Shown: piece after piece, positions 1 through 9,351 of the stretch
Numbering within the stretch: position 1 is the stretch's first letter
Layout of the letters: the number at the start of each line of letters is the position of its first letter
NCBI GenBank assembly: GCA_021324355.1
Contig: JAJPJD010000049.1
Location: forward strand, 62,001-126,000
Source: Actinomycetota bacterium
GTDB taxonomy: Bacteria; Actinomycetota; Acidimicrobiia; Acidimicrobiales; RAAP-2
DNA length: 64,000 nucleotides
Direction: 5' to 3'
The notes under the pieces: generated by a model
What the model saw: only the letters and a program-made list of their open reading frames with translations
The model's database searches: none
What the model was told of the DNA's origin: nothing
Position numbers and translations under genes: made by a program

Positions 1-564
1 CCCGGAGTCGACCACGGTCACCACCGCGCCCTCCGGCACCGGCACCGGCTCGGTTCGCAGGCTGGTGAAGTCGATCAGCAGCGCGGTGCCGGCCCGGGAG
101 GCCATCGCCGCCAGCGGGTCCATGAGGCCCACCGGCACGCCGATGGCCAGCTCGGCTCGTTGGCACAGCCGGGCCACGCCGACCGGGTCGGCCGGCACGC
201 CCAGGGCCAAGGCCAGGGACACCGAGAAGGCGGCACTGGACGACAGGCCGGCGCCGGCCGGGAGGTCGGAGCGGACCCGGACCCGGCCACCCCGGGCCGG
301 CCCGACCAGGGCGACCACCGCGGCCGCCAGCGCGGCCCACGGGGCCAGCTGGCCGGCCGGGCCCGTCAGCGGGATGGCTGCCGGTTCTGCTTCGAGGTCG
401 GACTCGACCAAAAGGACCGGCTGGTCCTCTGGTCGGTACTCGACCTCCACCCCCAGCTGGACCGCCATCGGGAGCGCCAGGCCCCCGTTGTAGTCGGTGT
501 GGTCGCCGATGAGGTTGACCCGCCCCGGGGCAAAGGCCCGACGTGCATCGCCGGTCGCGTTCAC
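1..564 (-). CDS. galK: galactokinase, N-terminal part, cut by the window edge
   Basis: Galactokinase phosphorylates galactose to galactose-1-phosphate in the Leland pathway. The 188 visible codons begin at a GTG preceded 9 nt upstream by GGGAGG. The reading contains APGRVNLIGDHTDYNGG, the galactokinase substrate-binding signature near residues 12-28, and the GHMP-kinase ATP loop PAGAGLSSSAA near residue 105. The segment MDPLAAMASRAG follows and resembles the family's MDQ-type motif. The reading frame is open to position 1, so the C-terminal half lies outside the window. The gene is divergent from the CoA enzyme at 630 with 65 bp between starts. Motif assignment is seen directly; sugar specificity for galactose rather than another GHMP substrate is inferred from the signature. 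Confidence 0.85.
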   Translation of the reverse strand, partial: MNATGDARRAFAPGRVNLIGDHTDYNGGLALPMAVQLGVEVEYRPEDQPVLLVESDLEAEPAAIPLTGPAGQLAPWAALAAAVVALVGPARGGRVRVRSDLPAGAGLSSSAAFSVSLALALGVPADPVGVARLCQRAELAIGVPVGLMDPLAAMASRAGTALLIDFTSLRTEPVPVPEGAVVTVVDSG

Positions 565-629
565 CCCTCCGAGCCTCCCACAGCCAGGCCGTTTGACCGC
601 ACCGGCGGGGCCCGACACGATCCAGGCTC

Positions 630-1769
630 ATGAGCGGACCGCTGGAGGGCATCCGGGTGGTCGAGCTGGGGGGCATCGGCCCGGTCCCCTATGGCTCGAT
701 GCTGCTGGCCGACGCCGGGGCCGAGGTGCTCCGGATCGCAAGACCCGACGCGCCCCGGGGGACCGGGACCGTCGGCTCGGACCTGCTGCTGCGCAGCCGG
801 ACGTCGATCGGGGTCGACCTCAAGTCCCCCGGCGGCGTGGAGCTGGTGCTGGAGCTGGTGGCCCGAGCCGATGCGCTGGTGGAGGGGTTCCGGCCGGGCG
901 TGGCCGAGCGGATGGGGCTCGGACCCGAGCCCTGCATGGCGCGGAACCCCCGCCTGGTCTACGGACGGATGACCGGCTGGGGACAGGAGGGCCCCTGGTC
1001 AGGAGCAGCCGGCCACGACATCAACTACATCGCGATCGCTGGCGCGCTCTGGCCGATCGGCCGGGAGGGAGACCGCCCGGTCCCGCCCCTCAACCTGGTG
1101 GGGGACTTCGGCGGCGGGGGCATGATGCTGGCGTTCGGGGTGGCAGCCGCGCTGGTGGAGGCGGCCCGCTCCGGGCAGGGTCAGGTTGTCGACGCGGCCA
1201 TGCTGGACGGCGCCGCCTCGCTCACCACCATGCTCCACTCGCACCGAGCTCTCGGTGCCTGGCGGGACGAGCGCGGGGTGAACATCTTGGACACCGGTGC
1301 CCCCTTCTACGAGGTCTACGAGACAGCCGACGGCGGCTACTTCGCCGTGGGGGCGATCGAACCGCAGTTCTACGCCGCGTTGGTGAGAGGGCTCGGCCTG
1401 GATCCGGCCGAGCTGCCGCCCCAGATGGACCGGAGCCAGTGGCGGGCCACCAAGGAGCGCTTCGCCGCCATCTTCAAGTCCAAGACTCGCGACGAGTGGT
1501 CGTCGGTGTTCGAGGGCACCGATGCCTGCGCGACCCCGGTCTTGTCCCCGGCCGAGGCGCCCAGCCACCCACATGTCTCGGCACGCAAGACGTTCGCCGC
1601 ACTGGACGGTCTCACCCAACCGGCACCGGCACCGCGCTTCGCCCGCACGCCGGGTGCGGCCTCGGTCGGCTCGTACGCGACCGGGGACGCGGCTGACGAC
1701 GTGCTCGAATCGTGGGGTCTCGACCGCGCCGCGCTGGCGCGCCTGCGCAGCGAGGGCGCCTTGGTCTGA
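630..1769 (+). CDS. mcr: alpha-methylacyl-CoA racemase (CoA-transferase family III)
   Basis: A 379-residue family III CoA-transferase fold protein of the alpha-methylacyl-CoA racemase type, which epimerises 2-methylacyl-CoA thioesters during branched-chain or sterol side-chain oxidation. The block GHDINYIAIAGAL at 129-141 and the segment PPLNLVGDFGGGGM at 152-165 match the racemase branch closely. His129, Asp159 and Glu244 fall at the positions of the catalytic His/Asp/Glu set known for mycobacterial MCR (126/156/241) with a constant offset of three residues, so the active site looks complete. The length is slightly above that of MCR (about 360). The gene stands alone and starts 65 bp from the divergent galK start. 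A formyl- or carnitine-CoA transferase role is less likely given the racemase-specific blocks. Confidence 0.85.
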   Translation: MSGPLEGIRVVELGGIGPVPYGSMLLADAGAEVLRIARPDAPRGTGTVGSDLLLRSRTSIGVDLKSPGGVELVLELVARADALVEGFRPGVAERMGLGPEPCMARNPRLVYGRMTGWGQEGPWSGAAGHDINYIAIAGALWPIGREGDRPVPPLNLVGDFGGGGMMLAFGVAAALVEAARSGQGQVVDAAMLDGAASLTTMLHSHRALGAWRDERGVNILDTGAPFYEVYETADGGYFAVGAIEPQFYAALVRGLGLDPAELPPQMDRSQWRATKERFAAIFKSKTRDEWSSVFEGTDACATPVLSPAEAPSHPHVSARKTFAALDGLTQPAPAPRFARTPGAASVGSYATGDAADDVLESWGLDRAALARLRSEGALV

Positions 1770-1929
1770 GCGCGCCGTGGTCGGGCACCCACCCCTCCTG
1801 AGGCGGCGCGCCCGGTGCTGGGCCGGCGAGGGGTAGGCTCGGCCAACCATCGGATTGGGTCCACGGCACCAGGAGCGGCGTCGTTCCAGGCGTCGCTGGC
1901 GCTCTCCGACGATCTCGGGAAGCGAGCTC

Positions 1930-2967
1930 GTGCTGACGACCACCGTCGACCCAACGATCACCGGATTTCGCGACCTCGCGCTCCAGGTCCGCGCCGCCAA
2001 ACTGTTGGATCGGCGGCCCGCCTACTACCGGGCCAAGGTCGGCTCGACCATCGCGGTCTTCGGCGGCCTGTGGGCCGCGTTCGTGGTCGTGGGCAACTCG
2101 TGGGCCACCCTCGGGCTGGCCGCGGCGATCGGGGTCATCTTCACCCAACTCGGCTTCCTCGGCCACGACGCCGGCCATCAGCAGGTGTTCAGTTCCCGGC
2201 GGGCGAACCGGGTGCTCGGCTTGGTGGTGGGGAACGCCCTGATCGGACTCTGCTACGGCTGGTGGGTTCCCAAGCACAACGCCCACCATGCCCACCCGAA
2301 CCAACGCGGCCATGACCCCGACATCGGGGACGGCCTGGTCCCGGCCCAGTCGCCCGGAGGCGAGCCCCGGCGCAGGAGCCTGGCCTGGGCGCTGGCACGC
2401 TGGCCGGCGCCACTGTTCTTCCCGCTCATGGCCCTGCGCAGCGCCGGGCTGCACGTGTCCGGCGCCCGGTACCTGCTCGGCCGGCACGACCGGGCGGCGA
2501 TCCTCGAGGCTCTGGTGGTCATGGCGCACGGCGCCGCCTTCTTCAGCCTGGTCTTCCTGGTCCTCAGCCCGCTCAGAGCCCTGGCGTTCGTGGCGGTCCA
2601 GCAGGTGGTGTTCTCCTGCTACTTGGGATGCAGTTTCGCGCCCAACCACAAGGGGATGCCGATCCTGGCTGCCGACACCACCATGGGCTTCGTCAGGCGT
2701 CAGGTCACGACTTCGCGCAACCTGAGCGGCGGGTGGCTCCTCACGTTCCTGTTGGGCGGGCTCAACTTCCAGATCGAGCACCACCTGTTCCCCTCGATGC
2801 CTCGGCCCAACCTGCGGCGCGCCCAAGGCTTGGTGAAGGAGTTCTGCGCATGCTGCGGCCTCGACTACTGCGAGGCCAGCGTGCCGCAGTCCTTCGGGCG
2901 GATCCTCGAGCACTTGGGTGCCAGAGGCCGCGCCGCCGCACTGGCCGTCGGGGGGCTGCCCAGCTGA
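1930..2967 (+). CDS. membrane fatty-acid desaturase, type 1
   Basis: An integral-membrane acyl desaturase that would introduce a cis double bond into an acyl chain using a di-iron centre. Three histidine clusters are visible: GHDAGHQ, HNAHHAHPN and QIEHHLFPSMPRPN, the last being typical of front-end or linoleoyl-CoA-like desaturases (PF00487). Hydrophobic hairpins lie before the first box and between the second and third. The chosen start is GTG 1930 behind GGGAAG; the frame is open upstream (TTG 1855), but that extension is an arginine-rich stretch unlike the family. A TAGGCT -10 candidate at 1834-1839 would give a leader of about 80 nt. Substrate regiospecificity cannot be read from the sequence. 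No ferredoxin or reductase gene is adjacent. Confidence 0.85.
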   Translation: MLTTTVDPTITGFRDLALQVRAAKLLDRRPAYYRAKVGSTIAVFGGLWAAFVVVGNSWATLGLAAAIGVIFTQLGFLGHDAGHQQVFSSRRANRVLGLVVGNALIGLCYGWWVPKHNAHHAHPNQRGHDPDIGDGLVPAQSPGGEPRRRSLAWALARWPAPLFFPLMALRSAGLHVSGARYLLGRHDRAAILEALVVMAHGAAFFSLVFLVLSPLRALAFVAVQQVVFSCYLGCSFAPNHKGMPILAADTTMGFVRRQVTTSRNLSGGWLLTFLLGGLNFQIEHHLFPSMPRPNLRRAQGLVKEFCACCGLDYCEASVPQSFGRILEHLGARGRAAALAVGGLPS

Positions 2968-3027
2968 CACACGGGTGTCACAGCATCGTGACCGACTCGT
3001 GGCGCTCAGGACGAGGCAGGGCTGCCT

Positions 3028-3753
3028 TCAGCCGGCTTCGCCGATCGTGACGTGCCACGAGGCACGCGGTGCGGGGCCCGGACGTGGCGGCGGAAGAAGC
3101 CGCCCCGCGAGCGCGCCGAGCGCGCCAAGCTGCGTCACCTCACGAGCCAAGAAGGGGGGACCCGCAGTCCGGCAGGCCAGAAGGGCGCGTTGGCGGTCGA
3201 TCGGTGCTGCCGACAGTGCCAGTGGGCGCTGACCGTGCCATGCGGCAGGGACCCACCGTTCGTCGAGCTCCAGCGCGGTCGCGGCGGACAATGGCCACCA
3301 CGGAAGGCTGGTCCACCGGGTCCGGGGACCTCCGGCGCTGGCGTGGGTCATCCCGATCGCCGAACCGGACGAGCTCAGCACGGCCGCCCAGTCGCAGCGC
3401 AGGATCGCCGGGGTGAGGCGGGCCAAGAGGTCGAGCCGGTCCAAGCTCGGCCTCGCCTCGCTGGCCAACGACGTCAGGAGCTCGAGCTCGCGGTGGAGCT
3501 CCGCTTGCGGCGTCGGACGCGCGCAGTCCACGGCCACGACCCCGGGCACCTCACCGAGGCGACGCTGGAGCTGCTCGAGGTTCTCCGAGCTGGTCGTGCC
3601 CCACTCGACGACGAAGTCGTCGGTCACCTTCGACGTCGCACGTTCGACGACGTCCATCGCCACGATGTCGCCGCCGGCGTCAGCGATCGCCCCAGCCGCC
3701 GACGCCAGCGCACCGGGGCGGTCCTCGAGCTGCAAGCGGACCAGGATGAGCAC
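3028..3753 (-). CDS. ACT-domain protein with an unassigned C-terminal half
   Basis: A 241-residue protein whose first 70 residues form an ACT small-molecule-binding domain, beginning LVRLQLEDRPGALASAAGAI with the usual glycine-rich turn DAGGDIVAMDV. ACT domains bind amino acids and regulate metabolic enzymes. The remaining part (about 90-235) has no motif I can name; it reads like a compact alpha/beta sensor domain, possibly GAF-like, but this is a guess. GTG 3753 is preceded by GGAGG with 6-7 nt spacing. It is convergent with the desaturase. No partner enzyme is adjacent, so its ligand and target are unknown. Confidence 0.7.
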   Translation of the reverse strand: MLILVRLQLEDRPGALASAAGAIADAGGDIVAMDVVERATSKVTDDFVVEWGTTSSENLEQLQRRLGEVPGVVAVDCARPTPQAELHRELELLTSLASEARPSLDRLDLLARLTPAILRCDWAAVLSSSGSAIGMTHASAGGPRTRWTSLPWWPLSAATALELDERWVPAAWHGQRPLALSAAPIDRQRALLACRTAGPPFLAREVTQLGALGALAGRLLPPPRPGPAPRASWHVTIGEAG

Positions 3754-4194
3754 TGGGCACCTCCTGCTCTCATCGTCGTTGGCGCGGGTTTCGGATCGAT
3801 CTCCCCAGCGTTACCGGCGCGTGAACTCTGGAGCGCGACGGGCGCCGGACGACCGGGGCTCACGGATCCGTTTGGGGGTTGGTGGGGGACGGCCGTCACC
3901 CAGCCCGAGACCGCACTCGGTCAGAGGCGGTCGGTCCTCTGGAGCGAGCGGTCCCCGACGGGCGGCGCCGCGCCGAGGTTCACGACTGGAGAGGTTCGCG
4001 ACCCGCGGGGCCGCCGCCGGTGACCCCACGGGTCGGCGGTGCCCACCACCCGCCCGGCCCCATCGCTTGAGCCGGCATCCACCATGAGAGGGATGTGCTC
4101 GACCAGCATCGCCGGATGCCCCTGGCTGTGACGGCGCGTTCGACTCGAGGTGACGACCGAGGGCATCCTGAACTCGTCCGAGAGGAGCGAGGTA
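3754..4194. other. intergenic stretch, no gene seen
   Basis: About 440 bp between the divergent ACT-domain gene and the hydrolase. Short open frames exist on both strands, but none has a recognisable domain or a convincing ribosome-binding site. It must hold the promoters of both flanking genes; I could not pick a convincing -10 box. Confidence 0.5.
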
Positions 4195-5109
4195 GTGATC
4201 GAGGAACTCCCTGCTGAGGTCAGCGCGGCCTTTCCGTTCAGCCCCCACTGGGTCGACGCCGGCGGATTCAGGCTGCACTACGTCGACGAAGGACCCTCGA
4301 GCCACGACGTCGTCCTCTTGCTCCACGGGAACCCGACGTGGTCCTTTCTCTATCGGAAGATCATCCCGATCATTGCGGCCGAAGGGTACCGAGTGATCGC
4401 ACCGGACTTTCTGGGATGCGGCCGGTCAGATCACGGCTTCTCCGAGGAGCAATACCAGATCACCCACCACATTCGTCGGACGTTGTCACTGCTCGATGCG
4501 GTCGGTGCCGAACGGGCAGTGATGTTCTGCCAGGACTGGGGTGGTCCGATTGGCATGGGGTGCGCGTTGGCCAGACCCGGCCTGCTGTGCGGCCTCGGGC
4601 TTGGGAACACCTTCTGGGGTGAAGGCTCCGCCTTCCACCATCGCGTCTTTCCCTGGAGGGCCCTGCATGGTCCGGTGGTTGGGCCGCTGTTCTTCAACAG
4701 GCGTTCCGTGTTCGTCGATGGAGCTCGGCTCGGGATGCCCGTGGCAGTTGCTCGGGATCCGGTGGTCCAGCGCGCCTACCGCCTGCCACTGGACGTTCAC
4801 GGGTCGTTCCTGGCCGCCTTGGCCTGGCCCCGCGCCATCTCGCTGGGTCCTGACCACCCCACCCAACCACTGGCCGATGCGATCTGGGATGCGCTCGTCC
4901 GATGGGACGTCCCGGTCCGTTTCGTCTGGGGAGGAGCCGATCCGGTGTTCCCATGGGAAGAACAGGGTCTCCAGTTGGCGCGTCGGCTGCCACGAGGAAT
5001 GGAGGTCGAGCCGGTCGTGATCCCCGAAGGACGACACTTCATCCAGGAATTCGCGCCCGATGCCGTCGCGGCAGCGATGCTCGCGCTCGCCCGAGAGGGC
5101 TTCTCATGA
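4195..5109 (+). CDS. haloalkane dehalogenase-like alpha/beta hydrolase
   Basis: A 304-residue cytoplasmic alpha/beta hydrolase most like haloalkane dehalogenases, which displace halide from haloalkanes through an aspartyl ester. Visible elements are HGNPTWS at 44-50 (oxyanion hole, with the Asn that stabilises halide in subfamily II), nucleophile Asp114 in CQDWGGP with the adjacent halide-binding Trp115, an acid Asp in WGGADPVFP, and the base His in GRHFIQEFAPD. GTG 4195 has AGGAG 7 nt upstream; a GTG at 4150 is in frame but has a poor ribosome-binding site. The stop overlaps the next start (ATGA). GC seems lower than in neighbours. An epoxide hydrolase or haloacetate dehalogenase role is possible, but the Asn plus Trp pair favours dehalogenase. 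Confidence 0.75.
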   Translation: MIEELPAEVSAAFPFSPHWVDAGGFRLHYVDEGPSSHDVVLLLHGNPTWSFLYRKIIPIIAAEGYRVIAPDFLGCGRSDHGFSEEQYQITHHIRRTLSLLDAVGAERAVMFCQDWGGPIGMGCALARPGLLCGLGLGNTFWGEGSAFHHRVFPWRALHGPVVGPLFFNRRSVFVDGARLGMPVAVARDPVVQRAYRLPLDVHGSFLAALAWPRAISLGPDHPTQPLADAIWDALVRWDVPVRFVWGGADPVFPWEEQGLQLARRLPRGMEVEPVVIPEGRHFIQEFAPDAVAAAMLALAREGFS

Positions 5110-5447
5110 CCGACCGGCCAATGGTCCCGAGCGAAGTGGTGCTGGTCGACGAGCATGTCGACCCCGACTTCCATGCCGCCGTGTTGGCCCTGGGCGACAC
5201 CTGGACCGCTCCATCGGGAAGGCAGTACCGCATCGTGCTGTCGGGGAGCGTGCTCGTGGTCAGCTGGCCTTCGGGAGAGCACCTGGTTCCCGTCCCGCCG
5301 GGGGAGCAGGTCGACGAGGACCTGCTGGCTCTGGCGCAAGCCATCTATCGGGCGCGCGGTGGCGAGTGGGCCGAGGTCGATCTGGAGCGGCTCGCCGAGG
5401 TGTGGAGTGGAGCGACTCGCCCTGAGCTGCACGACGCGGCGTCCTGA
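5106..5447 (+). CDS. small protein of unknown function, coupled to the hydrolase
   Basis: A 113-residue acidic protein that starts with the ATG of an ATGA overlap with the hydrolase stop, implying translational coupling. The middle reads like a small beta-sheet domain (IVLSGSVLVVSWPSGEHLVP) followed by a helix rich in Leu/Ala/Glu. No signal peptide, membrane segment or metal motif is visible. I do not recognise the family; co-translation suggests a function tied to the hydrolase. Confidence 0.6.
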   Translation: MTDRPMVPSEVVLVDEHVDPDFHAAVLALGDTWTAPSGRQYRIVLSGSVLVVSWPSGEHLVPVPPGEQVDEDLLALAQAIYRARGGEWAEVDLERLAEVWSGATRPELHDAAS

Positions 5448-5645
5448 CCGGATGTCCCTCGGCGATCGAGCGGGTCTTGAGCGTCGGGCCGGTTCTCATG
5501 GTTGGTAGGTCTCGGGGACGTCCGCGCCAGCGGCTGGCTCGGATCTGGATGGGACCGGTGACGGCGAGTGGCGGTCTCCACCGCGGCCGAGCACCGTGCT
5601 GTGGGGGTGCTGAGGCGCTGGTCGCGCCGAGGCGGAACGCGGCTG

Positions 5646-5882
5646 CTAGAGGTTCACCACCGGGCAGGTGACGGTGCGGGTGATCCCGTCGATCCGCTGG
5701 ACCTTGCTCACCACCAGACGTCCCGCCTCGTCGATCGAGCCCGCTTCGAGCAAGGCGATCACGTCGTAGGGGCCGGTCACGTTCTCGGCCGACACCACGC
5801 CGTCGATCTCGCGCACCAGCCGGGTGACCTCGGCTGCCTTGCCGACGTCGGTCTGGACCAGCACGTACGCCTGGACCGCCAT
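5646..5882 (-). CDS. Lrp/AsnC ligand-binding (RAM) domain protein without a DNA-binding domain
   Basis: A 78-residue stand-alone RAM/ACT-like domain of the Lrp/AsnC family. The pattern AYVLVQTDVGKAAEVTRLV, then VTGPYDVIALLEAG and VSKVQRIDGITRTVT, matches the C-terminal effector domain of these regulators, which binds amino acids and assembles into rings. No helix-turn-helix precedes it. ATG 5882 has AAGGAG 7 nt upstream, so the longer open frame upstream is not used. Stand-alone copies are common in actinobacteria and probably act as amino-acid sensors or modulators of full-length Lrp proteins; the partner is not visible here. Confidence 0.85.
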   Translation of the reverse strand: MAVQAYVLVQTDVGKAAEVTRLVREIDGVVSAENVTGPYDVIALLEAGSIDEAGRLVVSKVQRIDGITRTVTCPVVNL

Positions 5883-6105
5883 GGAGCCGCTCCTTGTGTC
5901 CGAGCCCACGTTACTGCCAGCGACTCCCGGCGTCGATGGGCGGTCTTTGGGCCTGTGGCCTCCGACGAACGGTCCCGACGGCACGCGTCTGGTCCCCGAG
6001 GGGACGATCGTGGCTCGACGGGCGTGCCGGCGTCGGAGCGGGTTGGGTTGGGCACTGGCGCCGCAGCGTTGGACGGGCTGGCCGTCCGAACTGGTGGCAA
6101 CCGCC

Positions 6106-6408
6106 TCAGCCGGCGTCACGCTCCAAGGTGAGCAGGTCGGCGCTGGCGCCGTAGGTCTCCTGGATGTGGTTGGTGTCGGCCATGAGCTGTTGGCCGGCCT
6201 CGGAACCGAACGCCCCGGCGAGGTCTTCTGCCCGCGCGAAGCGCAGTTCGGCCATCCGGTAGTACGGGCCACTCGTCGCCTTGCCGGTCAGCACCTCCTC
6301 CAGGCCTGGGAGCTGGCGGACGAGCGGGATGTGGGTGGAGAAGTAGTGCTCCTCGAACCCCTCGATGTCACTGGGCGTCTTCCACAGCGCGACCACGCTG
6401 ATGCTCAC
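6106..6408 (-). CDS. EthD-domain protein
   Basis: A 100-residue ferredoxin-like dimeric alpha/beta barrel protein of the EthD family (PF07110). It contains FEEHYFSTHIPLVRQLPGLEEV near residues 18-39, with the His-x-Pro segment typical of the family, and a C-terminal GQQLMADTNH helix. EthD proteins accompany some oxidative degradation systems, but the biochemical role is poorly defined. The start is GTG 6408, with GGGAGG 6 nt upstream. It lies downstream of pckG in the same direction, 73 bp after the pckG stop, and may be read through with it. Confidence 0.8.
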   Translation of the reverse strand: MSISVVALWKTPSDIEGFEEHYFSTHIPLVRQLPGLEEVLTGKATSGPYYRMAELRFARAEDLAGAFGSEAGQQLMADTNHIQETYGASADLLTLERDAG

Positions 6409-6481
6409 CGGCCACCTCCCGTCGATCTCGGGTGCATGACCCTAGTGGAGGCCGGTGGTGCTCGCCTGGGGAGCCTCGGGC

Positions 6482-8284
6482 TCAGCCCAGGCGCCGCTCG
6501 AGGGCCTCGAGGGTCCGGGTGAGCGACGGTGGGAGTCGGTCCCCGAACTGGGCATAGTGCTCCCGGATGAGGGGGATCTCGGCCCGCCATTCGTCCCGGT
6601 CGACCCGGAGCAGCTCCTCCATGTCCTCCTTGGTCACATCGATCCCCTCGATGTCGATCGCACCGGGCGCCGGAACCCAGCCGATCGGGGTCTCGACTGC
6701 CTCCCCCCGGCCGGCGGCCCGGTCGAAGATCCACTCGAGCACCCGGGAGTTCTCGCCGTAGCCGGGCCACAGCCACCGGCCCGACGCGTCCTTGCGGAAC
6801 CAGTTGACGTAGAAGAGCTTGGGCAGCTTCTCCGGGTCGCCGGCAGCCCCGATCCTGAGCCAGTGGGCGAAGTAGTCGGCCATGTTGTAGCCGCAGAACG
6901 GCAGCATCGCGAAGGGATCCCGCCGCAAGTTGCCGACCGCCCCGGCGGCGGCCGCGGTCGTCTCGGAGGCCATGATCGAGCCGAGGAAGACTCCGTGCTC
7001 CCAGTCGAAGGACTGGACGACCAGGGGAACCACCGAGGCTCGGCGCCCACCAAAGAGGACGGCCGAGATGGGGACTCCGCGGGGGTCCTCCCACTCTGGG
7101 GCAATGGCCGGGTCTTGGGCCGCGGGCGCGGTGAAGCGGGCATTGGGGTGGGCGGCCGGAGTCTCGCTCTTCGGGGTCCAGTCCTGGCCGCGCCAGTCGG
7201 TCAGGTGAGGGGGCGGATCGCTCATCCCCTCCCACCACACGTCGCCGTCGTCGGTGAGGGCGGTGTTGGTGAAGATGCAGTTCGCCGCCAGCGTGAGCAT
7301 GGCGTTGGGATTGGTGTGGCTGTTGGTGCCCGGGGCAACGCCGAAGAACCCAGCCTCGGGGTTGATTGCCCGCAGGTACCCCTCGTCGTCGAACTTCATC
7401 CAGCAGATGTCGTCGCCGATGGTCTCGACCTTCCAGCCCGGCAGGGTGGGGATGAGCATCGCCAGGTTGGTCTTGCCGCAGGCCGAAGGGAACGCGCCGG
7501 TGATGTAGCGGACCTCGCCGTCGGGCGAGGTGAGCTTCACGATCAGCATGTGCTCGGCCAGCCATCCGTCGTCGCGGGCCAGCACCGAGGCGATGCGCAG
7601 GGCGAAGCACTTCTTGCCGAGCAGGGCGTTCCCGCCGTATCCGGAGCCGTAGGAGACGATCTCGCGGGTTTCAGGGAAGTGCACGATGTACTTGTTCTCG
7701 GCATCGCAGGGCCACGGGACGTCGGTGTCGCCCGGGTCGAGGGGGGCCCCCACCGAGTGGAGGCAAGGGACGAAGGTCCCCTCGGGACCCAGTGCGTCCA
7801 GGGCGGCACGTCCCATCCGGGTCATGATCCGCATCGACACCACGACGTAGGGCGAGTCGGTCAGCTGCACGCCGATGTGGGACTTGTCCGAACCGAGGGG
7901 TCCCATGGAGAACGGGACCACGTACATGGTGCGACCCCGCATGCACCCGTCGAAGAGGCGCCGGAGCGTTGCCCGCATCTCGTCTGGATCCCGCCAGTTG
8001 TTGGTGGGGCCGGCGTCGACCTCGCGTCGTGAGCAGATGAAGGTGCGGTCCTCGACCCGGGCGACATCGCCGGGATCGGACCGGCACCAGTAGCTGTTGG
8101 GGCGCTTGGCGTCCGACAGTCGGGTGAAGGTGCCCTGGTCGACCAGCAGCTGACACAGCCGGTCGTACTCCTCGGCCGAGCCGTCGCACCACTCGATTCG
8201 CTCCGGCCGGGTCAGCGCCGCGATCTCCTCCACCCACTCGAGCAGCTTGGTGTTGGCGGTCGGGGCGCTGGTCGTCGGAGGCAT
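6482..8284 (-). CDS. pckG: phosphoenolpyruvate carboxykinase (GTP)
   Basis: Cytosolic PEP carboxykinase converts oxaloacetate and GTP to phosphoenolpyruvate, CO2 and GDP, the entry step of gluconeogenesis. The 600-residue protein aligns along its whole length with actinobacterial GTP-type enzymes. The phosphate loop FPSACGKTN is at 265-273 with the reactive Cys269, the metal ligands Lys224, His245 and Asp291/292 are in place, and [16 protein letters not shown] at 211-226 is the family signature. ATG 8284 (MPPTTSAP) is preferred over the open 37-codon extension because it has AAGGAAGG upstream and matches the family's length. A TAGCAT box at 8358-8363 on this strand would give a leader of about 70 nt. 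The gene is divergent from thiL. Confidence 0.97.
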   Translation of the reverse strand: MPPTTSAPTANTKLLEWVEEIAALTRPERIEWCDGSAEEYDRLCQLLVDQGTFTRLSDAKRPNSYWCRSDPGDVARVEDRTFICSRREVDAGPTNNWRDPDEMRATLRRLFDGCMRGRTMYVVPFSMGPLGSDKSHIGVQLTDSPYVVVSMRIMTRMGRAALDALGPEGTFVPCLHSVGAPLDPGDTDVPWPCDAENKYIVHFPETREIVSYGSGYGGNALLGKKCFALRIASVLARDDGWLAEHMLIVKLTSPDGEVRYITGAFPSACGKTNLAMLIPTLPGWKVETIGDDICWMKFDDEGYLRAINPEAGFFGVAPGTNSHTNPNAMLTLAANCIFTNTALTDDGDVWWEGMSDPPPHLTDWRGQDWTPKSETPAAHPNARFTAPAAQDPAIAPEWEDPRGVPISAVLFGGRRASVVPLVVQSFDWEHGVFLGSIMASETTAAAAGAVGNLRRDPFAMLPFCGYNMADYFAHWLRIGAAGDPEKLPKLFYVNWFRKDASGRWLWPGYGENSRVLEWIFDRAAGRGEAVETPIGWVPAPGAIDIEGIDVTKEDMEELLRVDRDEWRAEIPLIREHYAQFGDRLPPSLTRTLEALERRLG

Positions 8285-8357
8285 CCGGTCACACCTTCCT
8301 TCCGGGATGGCAGGGTTGGCTCTGGGCGTCGGCCCCTGTCGTTCGGCGAGGCCGACA

Positions 8358-8363
8358 ATGCTA
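8358..8363 (-). promoter_or_regulatory. candidate -10 box for pckG (TAGCAT)
   Basis: TAGCAT read on the minus strand fits the actinobacterial TANNNT -10 pattern and lies 73 nt upstream of the pckG ATG. On the plus strand the overlapping TAGGCA ends 6 nt before the thiL GTG, so a compact bidirectional promoter is possible. Confidence 0.4.
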
Positions 8364-8373
8364 GGCATGGACG

Positions 8374-9342
8374 GTGGCCCACCCCAAACGATCACCCGGT
8401 GCAGGTGACCGCCTTCCGACCGGCGAAGATGCCGTGCTCCAGGCTATCGGAGAACGCCTCCGAGCCGGGCAAGGGCCGGAGGCGCCAGGTGAGACCTGGT
8501 CGGGCGACGACGCAGCGGTGGTGCGGCTGGGGGCCGGCCGCCAGCGGGTCCTGCTCACCACCGACGCCGTGGTGGCCGGCGTCCACGGCGACCTGGACCT
8601 GATCGGCCCGGCCGACTTCGGGTGGAAGGCGCTCACCGCAGCGGTGAGCGACATCGCGGCGATGGGTGGGACGCCAAGGCACGCGGTGGTGAGCGTCGGC
8701 GCCCCGCCCGGAAGCCCGCTGGAGGAGCTGGCCGAGGGCCTGGCCGAGGCCGCCCGGGCGTGGGCGTGCCCGGTGGTCGGCGGGGACCTGAGCGAGGCGG
8801 CCCAGCTCTTCGTGGCGGTCGCAGTCACCGGCACCCTGGCCGGCGACCGGCCCGCCGTCCTGCGCAGCGGGGCCCGGCCGGGCGACGCCCTCTTCGTCAC
8901 CGGCCCGCTGGGCGCCTCGGCGGCCGGCCTGCGCGTGCTGCGCGGCGGCCAGCCAGGCGGCCAGGACCTGGTCGCGGCCCACCGCCGCCCGTCGGCCCGC
9001 CTGGCCGAGGGTCGGGTGGCCAGGGAGGCTGGGGCCCGCGCGATGCTCGATCTCTCCGACGGGCTCGGGCTCGACCTGCACCGGCTGGCTCGCGCCTCGC
9101 AGGTCGGGGTGCGGGTGGACCGGGTGCCGGCGGCCGCCGGGGCGACCGAGGAGGAGGCGCTGGGGGGCGGCGAGGACTACGAGCTGTTGATCGCGGCTCC
9201 CGACGACGGCCGCCTGGAGCGGGCGTTCAGCGCTGCCGGGCTCCGACCGCCGTTGCGGATCGGGACCTGCACGGCCGACCCGACCGAGCGCCGGCTCGGG
9301 TCACAGGCGCTGCCCGAGGCCGGGTACGGCCACCGGCTGTGA
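8374..9342 (+). CDS. thiL: thiamine-monophosphate kinase
   Basis: ThiL makes thiamine diphosphate from thiamine monophosphate and ATP. The 322-residue protein belongs to the PurM/ThiL-like ATP-binding superfamily. Visible blocks are [10 protein letters not shown] and [12 protein letters not shown] near the N terminus, then [29 protein letters not shown], the central [12 protein letters not shown] and the C-terminal GGGEDYELL. The acidic residues of [14 protein letters not shown] and SDGL are the metal-ATP ligands. The start is GTG 8374, 89 bp from the divergent pckG start. The placement upstream of rpmB and the DAK2/recG pair is the arrangement seen in many actinobacteria. Confidence 0.95.
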   Translation: MAHPKRSPGAGDRLPTGEDAVLQAIGERLRAGQGPEAPGETWSGDDAAVVRLGAGRQRVLLTTDAVVAGVHGDLDLIGPADFGWKALTAAVSDIAAMGGTPRHAVVSVGAPPGSPLEELAEGLAEAARAWACPVVGGDLSEAAQLFVAVAVTGTLAGDRPAVLRSGARPGDALFVTGPLGASAAGLRVLRGGQPGGQDLVAAHRRPSARLAEGRVAREAGARAMLDLSDGLGLDLHRLARASQVGVRVDRVPAAAGATEEEALGGGEDYELLIAAPDDGRLERAFSAAGLRPPLRIGTCTADPTERRLGSQALPEAGYGHRL

Positions 9343-9351
9343 ACCGGGGGT

